Positions 1 to 8,982 of a stretch of 64,000 nt of DNA are shown piece after piece (the stretch's first letter is position 1; each line of letters begins with the position of its first letter). Location: assembly GCF_902806315.1 (NCBI RefSeq), contig NZ_CADCWD010000017.1:1-64000 (forward strand), read 5' to 3'. The notes under the pieces were generated by a model. That model was not told the origin of the DNA. It searched no databases and saw nothing but the letters and a program-made list of their open reading frames with translations. Made by a program: the position numbers and the translations under genes. This DNA is from an uncultured Sphingosinicella sp. GTDB taxonomy: Bacteria; Pseudomonadota; Alphaproteobacteria; Sphingomonadales; Sphingomonadaceae.

Positions 1-1036
1 GCTCCTCCTCGCTCATCGTGCGGCCAGGGTCGCCGAGCAGTTCCAGCGCACCTCTTATGCCGGCAATCGGAGTCTTGAACTCGTGGCTGACGGCGGCGGC
101 GAAGTCCTTGAGGTAGCGCGACCGCCGTTCGATCCGCTCGGCCATGGCGGCGAAGTTCTCATAGAGCGCGCGGATCTCGACGGCGGCGGTGACGGGCGGC
201 TCGGGGATCGTGACAGGCCCCCGCGCGACATTCTCGGTCGCTTCGCTGAGCGCCTCGATCGGCCGCGAGACGCCGCGGGACAGCAGGCCTGCCAGGAACA
301 GCAGGATGAGGAAGATCACGCCCGTCCCGAGCGCGATCTTGCCGCGGTCCTGGTAGATGCCCAGGAAGAGCCCGCGTGGGCTTCGGGACAGCAGGACGAC
401 ACCGATCACGTCGCTGCCGACGGTGACCGGCCGGGCGTGGTGGACGCGGATCTCGGAGGCGCGGCTCAGCCACTCGAGCGCATAGCGCGGCTCGTAGTCG
501 CCGCGTCGGCGAAGCACCGTCTGCGTGGCACCCCCGAGGGCTCCCCGTACCTCCGGCAGATTGGGGTAGCACCGGCCTAAATCCTGGCGCCCGAGGACGA
601 CGCAGCCCCGACGATCGAGCAGTCGGATGGCGGCCAGCGTCACTCGGCCGGCACTGTTGACGATCGGCTGCAAGGCCCGTGCAGCCGAGAGCGCTTGCGG
701 ATCGAGCGGCGCCGCCGGGCGGATCGGCTTGGGCTGCACCGGCAGCGTCGGCATGGTGCGAAGATCGATGCTGGGGCGCTCGGGCCTGATCTCGCCGGTT
801 TCTGGCGGGAGCGATCGTCCAACTGCCCAAAGCTCGCGGTATGCGCTGCCCAGCACCGCCCCTTGCGCGATCAGCTCCGCCTCGGTCTGCTGGACGAGCG
901 TGTTCTCATAGACGCGCAGGAACAAGGCGGCGATCCCGGGCAGAGCGGCCACGAACAGCAAGGTGGCGAACAGGATCACGCGCAGCCGCAGTGGCGGCCA
1001 ATAGCGCTTCAGCACATCCTTGGCGGGTCGGATCAA
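1..1036 (-). CDS. Sensor histidine kinase, C-terminus cut by window edge
   Basis: Membrane histidine kinase partnering the response regulator encoded just upstream. Read from a TTG at 1036 whose TTGA overlaps the regulator stop; a GTG about 20 bases further in is an alternative. Visible in order: a first membrane segment (about residues 19-40), a periplasmic sensor region of roughly 190 residues, a second membrane segment (IALGTGVIFLILLFLAGLL), a HAMP-like linker, and the phosphoacceptor box SHEFKTP with His at about residue 318. The ATP-binding domain lies outside the window. The periplasmic region carries two Cys and no domain I recognise. Overlapping start and stop imply translational coupling with the regulator. 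Confidence 0.9.
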   Translation of the reverse strand, partial: MIRPAKDVLKRYWPPLRLRVILFATLLFVAALPGIAALFLRVYENTLVQQTEAELIAQGAVLGSAYRELWAVGRSLPPETGEIRPERPSIDLRTMPTLPVQPKPIRPAAPLDPQALSAARALQPIVNSAGRVTLAAIRLLDRRGCVVLGRQDLGRCYPNLPEVRGALGGATQTVLRRRGDYEPRYALEWLSRASEIRVHHARPVTVGSDVIGVVLLSRSPRGLFLGIYQDRGKIALGTGVIFLILLFLAGLLSRGVSRPIEALSEATENVARGPVTIPEPPVTAAVEIRALYENFAAMAERIERRSRYLKDFAAAVSHEFKTPIAGIRGALELLGDPGRTMSEEE

Positions 1037-1746
1037 GCGCCCTCGCCGAGGCAGGGCCCGATCCGGTATCCGACCCCCGCACGCGTCTCGATCAGGTCGG
1101 TGGCGCCCAGCGCCCCGAACTTGGCGCGCAGGTTACGGATATGGCTGTCGATCGTGCGGTCGGTGATCGCGAAGCCGGGCCCGTGCAGCTTGTCGATGAT
1201 CATGTCCCGCGTGAACACCCGCGAGGGCATGCTTGCGAGCAGCAGCAGGAGCTGGAACTCGGTCACCGTGACCGTGACAGGCTCGCCTCCCCAGGCGGCC
1301 TCCCAGCTCTCGGGATCGAGCCGCAGCTTGCCGTGGCTGACGGGCTGCTTCGGTCCAGCCTGCTCGAGCGCACGCCCGCCCCGTTTCAGGATCGCGCTCA
1401 CCCGCGCCACCACTTCGCGCGGGCTGAACGGCTTCACGACATAATCGTCGCCGCCGAGCTCCAGCCCGACCACCCGGTCCACTTCGTCGTCGCGGGAGGA
1501 GAGGAACAGGATGGGGAGGTCGCCGCTCGCTCGCAGCCGCCGACACACCTCCAGCCCGTCCATGCGCGGCATGTTGATGTCGAGCACGACCAGATCGGGC
1601 CTCCGCGCGCCCACCGCGACCAAAGCGGCTTCGCCGTCGCTGGCTTCCGAAGTCTCCATGCCCGCCTTGCCAAGCGCGAAGCTCAGCACTTGGCGGATAT
1701 GCGGGTCGTCGTCGACGATCAGGATCTTGTGGCTCATCGCGTACAT
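1033..1746 (-). CDS. OmpR/PhoB-family response regulator
   Basis: Two-domain transcription factor of about 237 residues. The receiver domain shows the acidic pair in IVDDDPHIRQVL, the phosphorylation Asp in VVLDINMPRMDG and the conserved Lys in VVKPFS. The C-terminal winged helix ends with TRAGVGYRIG. I chose the ATG at 1746 because AGGTGA sits about 5 bases upstream; MSHKIL at 1737 is the other option, and the longer open frame upstream has no receiver homology. It lies between a polytopic membrane protein and its cognate kinase, so the three are probably one operon. It resembles CreB/PhoB-type regulators, but the signal cannot be told from sequence. Confidence 0.93.
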   Translation of the reverse strand: MYAMSHKILIVDDDPHIRQVLSFALGKAGMETSEASDGEAALVAVGARRPDLVVLDINMPRMDGLEVCRRLRASGDLPILFLSSRDDEVDRVVGLELGGDDYVVKPFSPREVVARVSAILKRGGRALEQAGPKQPVSHGKLRLDPESWEAAWGGEPVTVTVTEFQLLLLLASMPSRVFTRDMIIDKLHGPGFAITDRTIDSHIRNLRAKFGALGATDLIETRAGVGYRIGPCLGEGA

Positions 1747-1771
1747 GTCTGTCACCTCGGCTTGGCGGGTG

Positions 1772-3334
1772 TCAAAGGGAGGGTGAGGCGGTCTCGGGCC
1801 GCGGCACCGTGCCGTCGCAATTGCGATAGGGAGCGGTGAAGCGCGGCAGCTTGCGCTCGGCGACGGCTTCGTGCGCCGCCGCAAGCCTACGCGCGCCACG
1901 CCAGGTCCAGCCGCCCCGACCCTCCTGCCGAGCCGCCAGCATGTCCATCTGGTAGTTGCGCAGCCAACTCACCCGAAGCCGCAGCGACTGCGGAATCGGG
2001 CGGCTCTCCAGCTCCACCAGCGGACCGAGCGAGGAGGGCCCCATCTGGAAGAGGTAGCAAAGATCGAGGCTCGCTCCCTCCCCGCCGGCCTCGCGGGCGT
2101 GGCGGACGTTCCAGCCCGCGGCGATCCTGTCGTAATCCACCGCCGCCGAGCCGAGCAGCACCGCGGCCGCGGTAGCCAGGTTGGCATTGAGCAGCCACAC
2201 GCCGCTCTTCCCCAGCCGGATGCGGATGCAGATCAGCACCAGCCCGACGGCCACCAGCGCCATCCACACTAGCGCCTGAATGCGCAGTTCGGTGAGCGAA
2301 TAGGCTTCAATATAGTCGATCGTCCGCAGCATCGTGGACGCGACCAGGAACACATTCTGCCCGATCCAGACATAGACGAAGCGCCGGATGTCGCGGCTCG
2401 CCGCCGTCTCCGATCCGGGTTGCAGCGTCGCCAGCACGAACAGCCCCGCCAGCAGCGCCGTCGCGATCAGCGGATAAGCGCCGCGATGCGCATATTCGGC
2501 ATGACTCATCCCCTCCGGCAGCGCGCCGCCGCTCCACAGGAAGGCAAGGTCGAGCCCATTCTGCACGGCGAAGATCAGGTTGAAGGCGAGCAGCGACAGC
2601 GTGACCGATGCCACGCTGACGCCCGGTAGGATCAGCTCGAGACCGTCCGGATCGGCCGGGCGGCCGACGCGCATCTGCGGTCGCAGCACGCGCCAGACCA
2701 GCAACAGCAGAAAGAGCCAGAAGAGCGCCCGCAGGATGGAGAAGCCGCTGAAGATGGCCAAGGGTTCGACACTGCCGAACGCGTTTCCGATCAGTGGATT
2801 TGCGCGCGCGAACAAGAAGAGGAAGAGGATGCTCCCGAGAACCGGCAGCGCCAGGGTCGGAGCATAGCTCGACATGCCCGCCCGGCCCGGCCAACGCTTG
2901 CGCGCTGCCAATAGCCGGTTCGCATCCAGCAGCGGCCGGAACGGCGTGGTGAGGGCGTGTGCCGCCAGCCGTATCAACCAGGTCCAACTGCTCCCGAACC
3001 GCTTGGCGCGCGGCAGGAGCACGGCCAGGTTGATTGCGAGCCAGAACAAAGCCAGCGCAAGCAGGCCCGGATCCTCGATCATCACAGCCGCGCAGTAAGC
3101 CGCCGTGCCCGCTGCGATCAGGCCGCCTTTGCTGCGCCGGATCTCGGCGCGGAGCGCCAGCGCTGAGAGCAGCAAGCCCGCCGCGAAGACGCCGAGCGTC
3201 GCTCCCGCATGATCGGCCTTGAAGAAGAGTCGATCACCAACCGCCACCAGAGCGGCTGCCGCGAGCAGCTTGATGAGGAAGGTGAAGCGAGCGGGACCGG
3301 CGGCGGCGCGGGCGAGCGGAAGGGCAGCTTCCAT
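1772..3334 (-). CDS. Polytopic membrane protein, DUF4173/DUF4153-like
   Basis: A 520-residue protein with roughly ten or more hydrophobic helices spread over residues 20-400, for example ALVAVGDRLFF, LALALFWLAINLAVLL and ALFWLFLLLLVW, followed by a soluble, Arg-rich C-terminal region of about 120 residues. The pattern HRGAYPLIATALLAGLFVL resembles proteins of the DUF4173/DUF4153 type; no enzyme motif is visible. It is the first gene of an operon with the response regulator (25-base gap) and histidine kinase. By position it could be a signal modulator or a target of that two-component system, but its function is unknown. Confidence 0.75.
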   Translation of the reverse strand: MEAALPLARAAAGPARFTFLIKLLAAAALVAVGDRLFFKADHAGATLGVFAAGLLLSALALRAEIRRSKGGLIAAGTAAYCAAVMIEDPGLLALALFWLAINLAVLLPRAKRFGSSWTWLIRLAAHALTTPFRPLLDANRLLAARKRWPGRAGMSSYAPTLALPVLGSILFLFLFARANPLIGNAFGSVEPLAIFSGFSILRALFWLFLLLLVWRVLRPQMRVGRPADPDGLELILPGVSVASVTLSLLAFNLIFAVQNGLDLAFLWSGGALPEGMSHAEYAHRGAYPLIATALLAGLFVLATLQPGSETAASRDIRRFVYVWIGQNVFLVASTMLRTIDYIEAYSLTELRIQALVWMALVAVGLVLICIRIRLGKSGVWLLNANLATAAAVLLGSAAVDYDRIAAGWNVRHAREAGGEGASLDLCYLFQMGPSSLGPLVELESRPIPQSLRLRVSWLRNYQMDMLAARQEGRGGWTWRGARRLAAAHEAVAERKLPRFTAPYRNCDGTVPRPETASPSL

Positions 3335-3448
3335 AAGGTCTCTCCTGTTCTTGCGCCAGGAGATGCCATCAGCGGCGGGAGGCTTGATGAGCCGTTTGTG
3401 GAGAGGGCGCCCGCTTACCGTGCAGAATCTGTGCAGGCCAGGAGGGGG

Positions 3449-3928
3449 CTACAGAAAATCGCGCAGCTTCATCCATTCGGCCTGCTTGGCGGCGAGCGGC
3501 ATTGTGTAGGCGGGGCTGCTGGAGGGAAGTTGAACCAGTGCGAGCGGCGTCGTCCCGAGCGCCTGGCGCCCCACCGCGGCCGCCTTGCCGCCATTGAAGC
3601 CGAAGGCGCGTAGCTTGGGCAGGCGCCCGGCCAGTTCTGGAAGAGCATTCGCGCTATGAGCGCGGATGGCGGTGTCGAGGCTTCCCCGCCGCGTCGCCGA
3701 TCCCACGGTATCCCACAGGCCAACGCCGGCGGCGAGCAGCGCCTCCAGCCGGTCGTCGTAGGCAAGCCGAACGAGATCGCGGCCGATTACGCCGCCCACC
3801 AGCAGCCAGAACTGGTTGCGCGGATTGGCATAATAACGCTGCTCCGCCAGCGATTGCTCGCCCGGCAGACTGCCGAGCAGAACGAGGCGTGTGTCTTCGT
3901 CCACGACCGGCGGAAAGGATTGCTTCAG
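3449..3928 (-). CDS. DNA-deoxyinosine glycosylase (uracil-DNA glycosylase superfamily)
   Basis: Base-excision repair enzyme of about 160 residues. The segment VLLGSLPGEQSLAEQRYYANPRNQFW matches the N-terminal motif of hypoxanthine/deoxyinosine glycosylases: GSLPG, followed by the YY-x-xPRNQFW substrate-pocket stretch. A second motif with SSSPAY is near the C-terminus. The start is unclear. Homology begins at about LKQSFPPV (3928) and no ATG lies there; a CTG at 3928 or an ATT at 3967 are the nearest in-frame candidates. Longer starts run through the secreted-peptide gene next door and are unlikely. The upstream neighbour ends at 3963 on the same strand, so the two may be co-transcribed. Confidence 0.8.
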   Translation of the reverse strand: MKQSFPPVVDEDTRLVLLGSLPGEQSLAEQRYYANPRNQFWLLVGGVIGRDLVRLAYDDRLEALLAAGVGLWDTVGSATRRGSLDTAIRAHSANALPELAGRLPKLRAFGFNGGKAAAVGRQALGTTPLALVQLPSSSPAYTMPLAAKQAEWMKLRDFL

Positions 3929-3962
3929 GAGCGCGGCGTCAGCGGCCGCACGCGTACGCGGC

Positions 3963-4229
3963 TCAATGGTGGCCCGAATCGCCTTCTTGCTCGCTTTTGC
4001 CGCTATGCTTCTCGCAGCAGGCGGGGCGGGCACCTTCCTTGTCGGGCTTGCAGCAATCCATCGGGCTGCCGTCCGCATTCTTGTGCTCGCAACAGCCTTT
4101 ATGCCCCTCGCTATGGTCGGTGCCCTTATGCTCTCCGCCATGTTCGGCGTGGGCGGGCTGGGCCTGCTGCGCATTGGCGGCGGCGGGCAGGGCGACGATG
4201 AGTGCTGCGGCTGCGATCAGGATCTTCAT
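3963..4229 (-). CDS. Small secreted His/Cys-rich protein, possible metal binder
   Basis: An 88-residue protein with a clear signal peptide (MKILIAAAALIVALPAAANA, cleavage after ANA). The mature part is very hydrophilic and rich in His, Glu and Lys. It has three Cys-Cys pairs (GCCEH, MDCCKP, ACCEKH) interleaved with His-containing stretches such as HAEHGGEHKG and the terminal DSGHH. This composition is typical of small periplasmic proteins that bind copper, zinc or nickel, but I recognise no named family. A Shine-Dalgarno-like GGGAGA lies just upstream of the ATG. It is followed on the same strand by the DNA glycosylase. Confidence 0.8.
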   Translation of the reverse strand: MKILIAAAALIVALPAAANAQQAQPAHAEHGGEHKGTDHSEGHKGCCEHKNADGSPMDCCKPDKEGARPACCEKHSGKSEQEGDSGHH

Positions 4230-4873
4230 GCGGATCTCCCTACCCGGCGGATGTAAACCTCTCCTGAACGGGAGGCAAGGCGACCGGCTTCACCAGCAAG
4301 AGGAAGCTGCCCCGCAGATGGCTTGACGGTGACCCTTACGGCAGCGGCGCGCGAACGGCTAAAAGTGACGAGAGCGGGCCCTCCGATTAACAATCAGCGC
4401 GTGAAAAACGGACCCGCATCTGGAGCACGGAACGTCCGGTTGCACCCTCCTCAGACTTCGAGCGGAGGCAGCAGCGTCGAGCCCTTTCTGCGGCGGCTCG
4501 GGTGCAGCAGCGATCTACCGCTTAGCAGGAAAACCTTCCTATAATCGTCCGCCGCCGCGGCCCGCCCGATTTCATCAGGCAACAGGAACCGGCGGCCAGC
4601 GGACGTCCCGAGGCACACCCCGGTAGATGCTCTGCAATCAGGGAGCTGATGCCCCGGGTCCGACACTGTCGGGAGAAGGTCAGCCTTCATCTGGCGCACC
4701 TCTCCCGCGAAAAGCGGAAGGAAGAAACGGGCGGTTCAAAAATACAATCTTGGTCCAAGAAGCCGAACGGAGCCGCGCGCGAATGGAGCCGAGCGCCAGC
4801 ATCGCGACCAGCATCAAGCCGGTTCGACTGCTACCGACCCTTGATCCCCTTCCTGAGAGGGAGGGGAAGCGCT
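4230..4873. other. Intergenic stretch without a recognised gene
   Basis: About 640 bases between the flotillin gene and the secreted-peptide gene. Frames present on both strands are short and show no protein-family features. Visible structure is limited to a small perfect inverted repeat TCTTGGTCCAAGA near 4750 and a GGGGAAGG-type palindrome around 4846-4868 (CCCCTTCC, six-base gap, GGAGGGG). The latter resembles a short relic of the GC-rich palindromic repeats found elsewhere in the window. An unannotated small RNA or decayed gene is possible. Confidence 0.5.
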
Positions 4874-6553
4874 TCAGCCTTTTTGCGCCCCGTCGGTCAT
4901 CACCGTCACGACCGGCACGTCGGCCGCCTTCGGAGCCACTCCCGCCACTAGATTCTCCAGCGTCGATCCGTCGAATCCGAGCTCCTTCATCAGCCCGTCC
5001 ACGATCGGCGCCTGCGCGCGGTAGCGCAGGGCGGCCGAGACCGCGCTGCTGGCGAGGTTGGCTTCGCCGCCATCCAGCCCGGCCGTGCCGCCGCGGCTCG
5101 ACCCTGTAAGCCCATCGACCTGCACGATCTTGATGCTGTCGATCGCTTCCATCGGCTTGGCCGCCTCGCGCACCACCTCGGGCAGCACCTTCAGCAAGGC
5201 CAGTTTGGTCTGCAGGGAAATCTGGTCGGACGAGAGCAGGTTCGCCGCCTCGTTGATCGCCCGCTGACCCGCCGCCTCGACTTCGAAGCGAATGCGCGAC
5301 GCTTCGGCGCGGAGCTTCTCGGCGTCTGCTTCGCCCTGTGCCACGAAGCGGGCAGCTTCGGCGCGATCGGCGGCAGCCTGCTTGTCCGCGTCCGCTTGCA
5401 CCTTGATCCCGATCGCGTTCCGCTCGGCTTCCCGCGTCGCATCGATCAGTTCGATCCGCTTCACGCGCTCGGCGATCTCGGTCTCGCGGGCCGTGCCGAC
5501 CTGCTCCTCGGCGGCGACGGCGGCGGCACGCGCCTTATCGGCTTCGGCCTTGGCCTGACTCTCCTCCCGGCTCTTGTTCTGGACCGCGATCTGCTGCTCC
5601 TGCCGCGCGATCTCGATCGCCTGGGCCTGTGCGATCTTGGCCTGTTCCACGAGGCGGTTCGCTTCGATCTGCGAGCTGTCGATCTGCTGCTTGGCATCGA
5701 TCCGCGCCTGCTCGGCCTCACGCTGACGGAGCGACTGCTCCTGCGCGACTTCGGCATGCTGGGCAGCTCGCCGGACCTCGACTTCGCGCTCCTGCTCCAG
5801 CCGCGCGAACTCGGTGTCGCGGGAGATTTCGAAGCTCCGGCGGGCGGCATCGAGGTTCTTCGCCTCGATCTGCACCCGCGTTTCCTGCTCGATGTCGTTT
5901 CGGGCCTTGCGGCGCAGCTCGATCTGCTCGGTGAGCTTGGTAAGGCCTTCGGCGTCGAACGCATTGTTGGCGTTGAAGTGATCGATAGATGTTTGGTCGA
6001 GACCGGTCAAAGAGACGGACTCGAGCTCGAGCCCGTTCATGGCGAGGTCGGCCGACGAGACCTGCTGCACCTTCTGCACGAACTCCGAACGCTGCTCGTG
6101 GAGCTGGTTCATCGTCATGCCCGCCGCGACGGAGCGCAGCGCGTCGACGAACTTGCCCTCGATCAGCTCCTTCAGATGCTCCGGCTGCATGGTCCGAAGG
6201 CCGAGCGTCTGCGCCGCGGTCGCAATGCTCTCGCGGTCGGGGCGCACGCGCACATAGAATTCCGCCTTTACATCGATGCGCAGGCGATCGAGCGTGATCA
6301 GGGCATCGGTGTTCTTGCGCTCGACGGCCAACCGCACCGTGTTGAGGTTCACCGGCATCGTCTCGTGGAGGACGGGGAGCACCATTGCGCCGCCGTTGAT
6401 CACCACCTTCTCGCCGCCAAAGCCGGTGCGGACGAAGCCGATCTCCTTGGTGGCACGCTTATAGAGGCGGGTAACAATGAGCCCGATCGTCACAAGGGCC
6501 ACGAGGATGATCCCCGCATAGATGGCCGTCTGGATCATTGGATTGTCCCCCAT
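4874..6553 (-). CDS. Flotillin-like SPFH-domain protein (YqiK type)
   Basis: A 559-residue membrane scaffold protein. It has one N-terminal membrane helix (about residues 7-28, IYAGIILVALVTIGLIV), then an SPFH/Band-7 domain to about residue 220. A long charged coiled-coil of Glu/Ala/Arg/Gln repeats follows (about 225-430, for example QREAEQARIDAKQQID), with a C-terminal tail containing a Gly-rich linker. Flotillins organise membrane microdomains and oligomerise through the coiled coil. The gene follows a YqiJ-like gene with 3 bases between stop and start, which is the usual yqiJ-yqiK pairing. Assignment to the flotillin class is firm; the specific cellular role here is unknown. Confidence 0.95.
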   Translation of the reverse strand: MGDNPMIQTAIYAGIILVALVTIGLIVTRLYKRATKEIGFVRTGFGGEKVVINGGAMVLPVLHETMPVNLNTVRLAVERKNTDALITLDRLRIDVKAEFYVRVRPDRESIATAAQTLGLRTMQPEHLKELIEGKFVDALRSVAAGMTMNQLHEQRSEFVQKVQQVSSADLAMNGLELESVSLTGLDQTSIDHFNANNAFDAEGLTKLTEQIELRRKARNDIEQETRVQIEAKNLDAARRSFEISRDTEFARLEQEREVEVRRAAQHAEVAQEQSLRQREAEQARIDAKQQIDSSQIEANRLVEQAKIAQAQAIEIARQEQQIAVQNKSREESQAKAEADKARAAAVAAEEQVGTARETEIAERVKRIELIDATREAERNAIGIKVQADADKQAAADRAEAARFVAQGEADAEKLRAEASRIRFEVEAAGQRAINEAANLLSSDQISLQTKLALLKVLPEVVREAAKPMEAIDSIKIVQVDGLTGSSRGGTAGLDGGEANLASSAVSAALRYRAQAPIVDGLMKELGFDGSTLENLVAGVAPKAADVPVVTVMTDGAQKG

Positions 6554-6556
6554 TTC

Positions 6557-7183
6557 CTAGCTCCTGAGTGCGCGATGTTCGTCGAGGCGAGGCAGCAGGC
6601 CGTCGCCCTCGGAAAGTGCGATGAAAAGGTCGCCTTCGCGGCGCACGAGCAGCACCGTCTCGCCGGCAACGATGCTCTGATCGTCGCCATTGGGCTCGAT
6701 CATGACATGATGAGTCTGGCCGTGAGCGTCGCGGACCTGCGCCCGCGCGGGCGATCCGCGGCGGGCGGTGCCGAGGGTCACGGTGGCGCGCTTGGCGACC
6801 AGACTGTCCAGGCTGACCGCCGTGGTCTCGTCTTGCGGCATGATGCGGGCCAGCCCACGCGCGCTGATGCCGAGCAAGGGCAGGGCGGCGATCGCGGCGA
6901 TCGCGCTGGCGTTGAGCGGCGCCATCGGCACGCCCGCCATCGCGGCGACGATCTGCTGGAGCGTTGTGCCGATGATCCCGAAGAGCGCCAGGAACACGAC
7001 CAGCAGCATCAGCAGCGGCACGTGTCCGACGCCGAGCCAGCCGAGCAGGTCCGCATCCCCGGAATGGATATCGAGGTGCGAGCCGAAGCCGAGCCCGACG
7101 GCTTCCACCGCGCCGATCATCAGCATGAGAAGAAGCGCCACCGCGAACGGCAGATTTTCAGGCGCCATCAAGAATTCGAGCAT
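6557..7183 (-). CDS. YqiJ-like membrane protein with C-terminal OB-fold (NfeD-related)
   Basis: About 208 residues: hydrophobic segments at about residues 10-32 (PFAVALLLMLMIGAVEAVG), 50-75 (PLLMLLVVFLALFGIIG) and 85-110, followed by a beta-rich C-terminal domain (about 125-200) with VTLGTARRGSPARAQVRD and ETVLLVRREGDLFIAL, the OB-fold typical of NfeD/YqiJ partners of flotillins. The start MLEFLMAPEN at 7183 has GGGGGA just upstream; longer in-frame extensions lack homology. It is placed directly before the flotillin gene, and the pair is expected to act together in the inner membrane. Confidence 0.88.
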   Translation of the reverse strand: MLEFLMAPENLPFAVALLLMLMIGAVEAVGLGFGSHLDIHSGDADLLGWLGVGHVPLLMLLVVFLALFGIIGTTLQQIVAAMAGVPMAPLNASAIAAIAALPLLGISARGLARIMPQDETTAVSLDSLVAKRATVTLGTARRGSPARAQVRDAHGQTHHVMIEPNGDDQSIVAGETVLLVRREGDLFIALSEGDGLLPRLDEHRALRS

Positions 7184-7375
7184 CGTCCCCCGCTCCCCGA
7201 GTCGGGAACTACCTCGAAAGCGCGATTTCTCCAATGAAAATCGAGAGTTGCCGCTGCTCCTCCTGGCATCGTCCCATGAGCGTCGCTGAGGGGGGAGGCG
7301 CCATGTGAAGCATGACGGACGGTAACTTCCCGCAACCTCAACGGCTTGCCACTTGACCTCCCGCCCCCCAGCTTC

Positions 7376-7879
7376 ATGAGCAGACGAGCGATGATCGAGA
7401 CCGACACCAATCTGACCGACGGCTTCCGCCAGGCAATGCGCCGCGTCGCCTCGACGGTGAACGTCATCACCATCTGCGTCGACGGCCAGCCGATGGGGAT
7501 CACCGCCACCGCCATGTCCTCGCTCGCGATGGACCCGCCGAGCCTGCTGGTCTGCATCAACCGCACTGCGACGCTCCACGGCTCGATCAAGGATGTGTCG
7601 CACTTCGCCGTCAACGTGCTCCACCGCGATCAGGAGCATCTCGCCCAGATGTTCGCCGACCGGAGCAAGGCGGCCCTGCGCTTCGTCGATGGATGGCACC
7701 TCGATTGCGCTCGCCCGCCGCGGTTGGCCGATGCGCAGGCCTCGCTGCTCTGCCGCCGCACCGATCATCACCAGTTCGGCACGCACAGCATCTTCATCGG
7801 CGTGGTCGAGGACGTGGTGGTCCGGGACGAGGTGGACCCGCTCCTCTACGTCAACGGGCGATATGGCAGCGCGGCCTAG
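7376..7879 (+). CDS. Flavin reductase family protein (HpaC-like)
   Basis: About 167 residues of the FMN-binding split-barrel fold used by NAD(P)H:flavin oxidoreductases that feed reduced flavin to two-component monooxygenases. Seen: RVASTVNVITICVDGQPMG, then GITATAMSSLAMDPPSLLVCINR, the characteristic flavin-binding stretch, FAVNVL, and the C-terminal GVVEDVVV with LLYVNGRYG. I chose the ATG at 7376; 7391 (MIETDTNL) is equally possible because neither has a strong ribosome site. Its TAG stop overlaps the TAG of the convergent inositol-phosphate synthase gene. No monooxygenase partner lies nearby. Confidence 0.88.
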   Translation: MSRRAMIETDTNLTDGFRQAMRRVASTVNVITICVDGQPMGITATAMSSLAMDPPSLLVCINRTATLHGSIKDVSHFAVNVLHRDQEHLAQMFADRSKAALRFVDGWHLDCARPPRLADAQASLLCRRTDHHQFGTHSIFIGVVEDVVVRDEVDPLLYVNGRYGSAA

Positions 7880-8982
7880 CCGCGGATGAAGGCCTCGAGC
7901 GCGTCGTAAGCGGCGTCGTCCGTCATCTGCTCCGGCGGGTGCTTGCAGAAATAGGCCGCCGCCGGATGCACCGGGCCGCCGATCCCGCGATCCTTGGCGA
8001 GCTTGGCGCAGCGGATCATGTCGATCGCCACGCCCGCGCTATTGGGGCTGTCCTCGACCGAGAGGCGGAGCTCCAGATTCATCGGCACGCCGCCGAACAG
8101 CTGGCCTTCCATGCGCAGGAAGCAGACCTTGTTGTCATTCTGCCAGGCGACATAGTCGGACGGGCCAATGTGGATGTTCTCAGGGTCGAGCCGGTGCTCG
8201 GCAACCGATTGGACGGCCTCCGTCTTCGACACCTTCTTGGACGCGAGCCGCGAGCGGTTCGACATGTTGAGGAAGTCGGTATTGCCGCCGGTATTGAGCT
8301 GATACGTCCGGTCGAGCTTCACGCCGCGCTTCCTGAACAGATCCGTCAGCACGCGGTGGACGATCGTGGCGCCGAGCTGCGCCTTGATGTCATCGCCGAT
8401 GATCGGGACCTTCGCATCGCTAAAGCGCCGCGCCCAGGCCGGATCGCTGGCAATGAAGACGGGGATGTTGTTGACGAACGCCACTCCCGCTTCGAGCGCG
8501 CACTCGGCGTAGAATTCGGTCGCCTGCTGGCTTCCCACCGGCAGGTAATTGAGCAGCACGTCCGCCTGTGTTTCGCGCAGCGTGCGGACCACGTCGGCCT
8601 TGTCGGGCTCCGGAGCGTCGGCGAGCAGGAAGGTGCGGTCGTCGTTCGCGTCGGCCATGTGCTCGGAAACGCCGTCGAGCACGCGCCCCATCTGCACCTT
8701 CACGCCCGCGTCCGGCACATGGTCGCAGAAGATGGTCGTGCAATTGGGCTTGGCGAAGATCGCCTGGCCGACATCCCCGCCGACCTTGCGGCGGTCCACG
8801 TCCCAGGCGGCGACGAAGCGGATGTCCTTGGGCCGGTAGCCGCCCAGATCCCAGTGCATCAGTCCGATCTGATCGTTGGCGCCGCCATTCTGGTAATGCG
8901 CGACGCCCTGCACGAGCGAGCTCGCGCAATTGCCGACGCCCACGACGGCGACGTTGATCGCGTGGGGATCGTGGAGGCTCAT
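7876..8982 (-). CDS. myo-Inositol-3-phosphate synthase, bacterial type
   Basis: A 368-residue enzyme that isomerises glucose-6-phosphate to L-myo-inositol-1(3)-phosphate with bound NAD. The N-terminal Rossmann motif VAVVGVGNCASSLVQG is clear. The inositol synthase core follows with LLNYLPVGSQQAT, GDDIKAQLGATIVHR, LNTGGNTDFLNM and SDYVAWQNDNKVC. Length and sequence match the short actinobacterial/archaeal form, not the longer eukaryotic form. The start MSLHDPHAINV at 8982 overlaps the stop of the glycosidase-like gene by ATGA, so the two are translationally coupled. It is the third gene of a leftward operon (methyltransferase, glycosidase, this gene) with an EcfG-type promoter match at 10758-10782. 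It points to inositol or an inositol phosphate as a building block of the locus product. Confidence 0.95.
   Translation of the reverse strand: MSLHDPHAINVAVVGVGNCASSLVQGVAHYQNGGANDQIGLMHWDLGGYRPKDIRFVAAWDVDRRKVGGDVGQAIFAKPNCTTIFCDHVPDAGVKVQMGRVLDGVSEHMADANDDRTFLLADAPEPDKADVVRTLRETQADVLLNYLPVGSQQATEFYAECALEAGVAFVNNIPVFIASDPAWARRFSDAKVPIIGDDIKAQLGATIVHRVLTDLFRKRGVKLDRTYQLNTGGNTDFLNMSNRSRLASKKVSKTEAVQSVAEHRLDPENIHIGPSDYVAWQNDNKVCFLRMEGQLFGGVPMNLELRLSVEDSPNSAGVAIDMIRCAKLAKDRGIGGPVHPAAAYFCKHPPEQMTDDAAYDALEAFIRG

Noticed and set aside
4451-4699. An 82-residue frame on the minus strand in the 640-base gap
   Set aside because: Low-complexity basic sequence without ribosome site, signal or family features; likely chance in GC-rich DNA.
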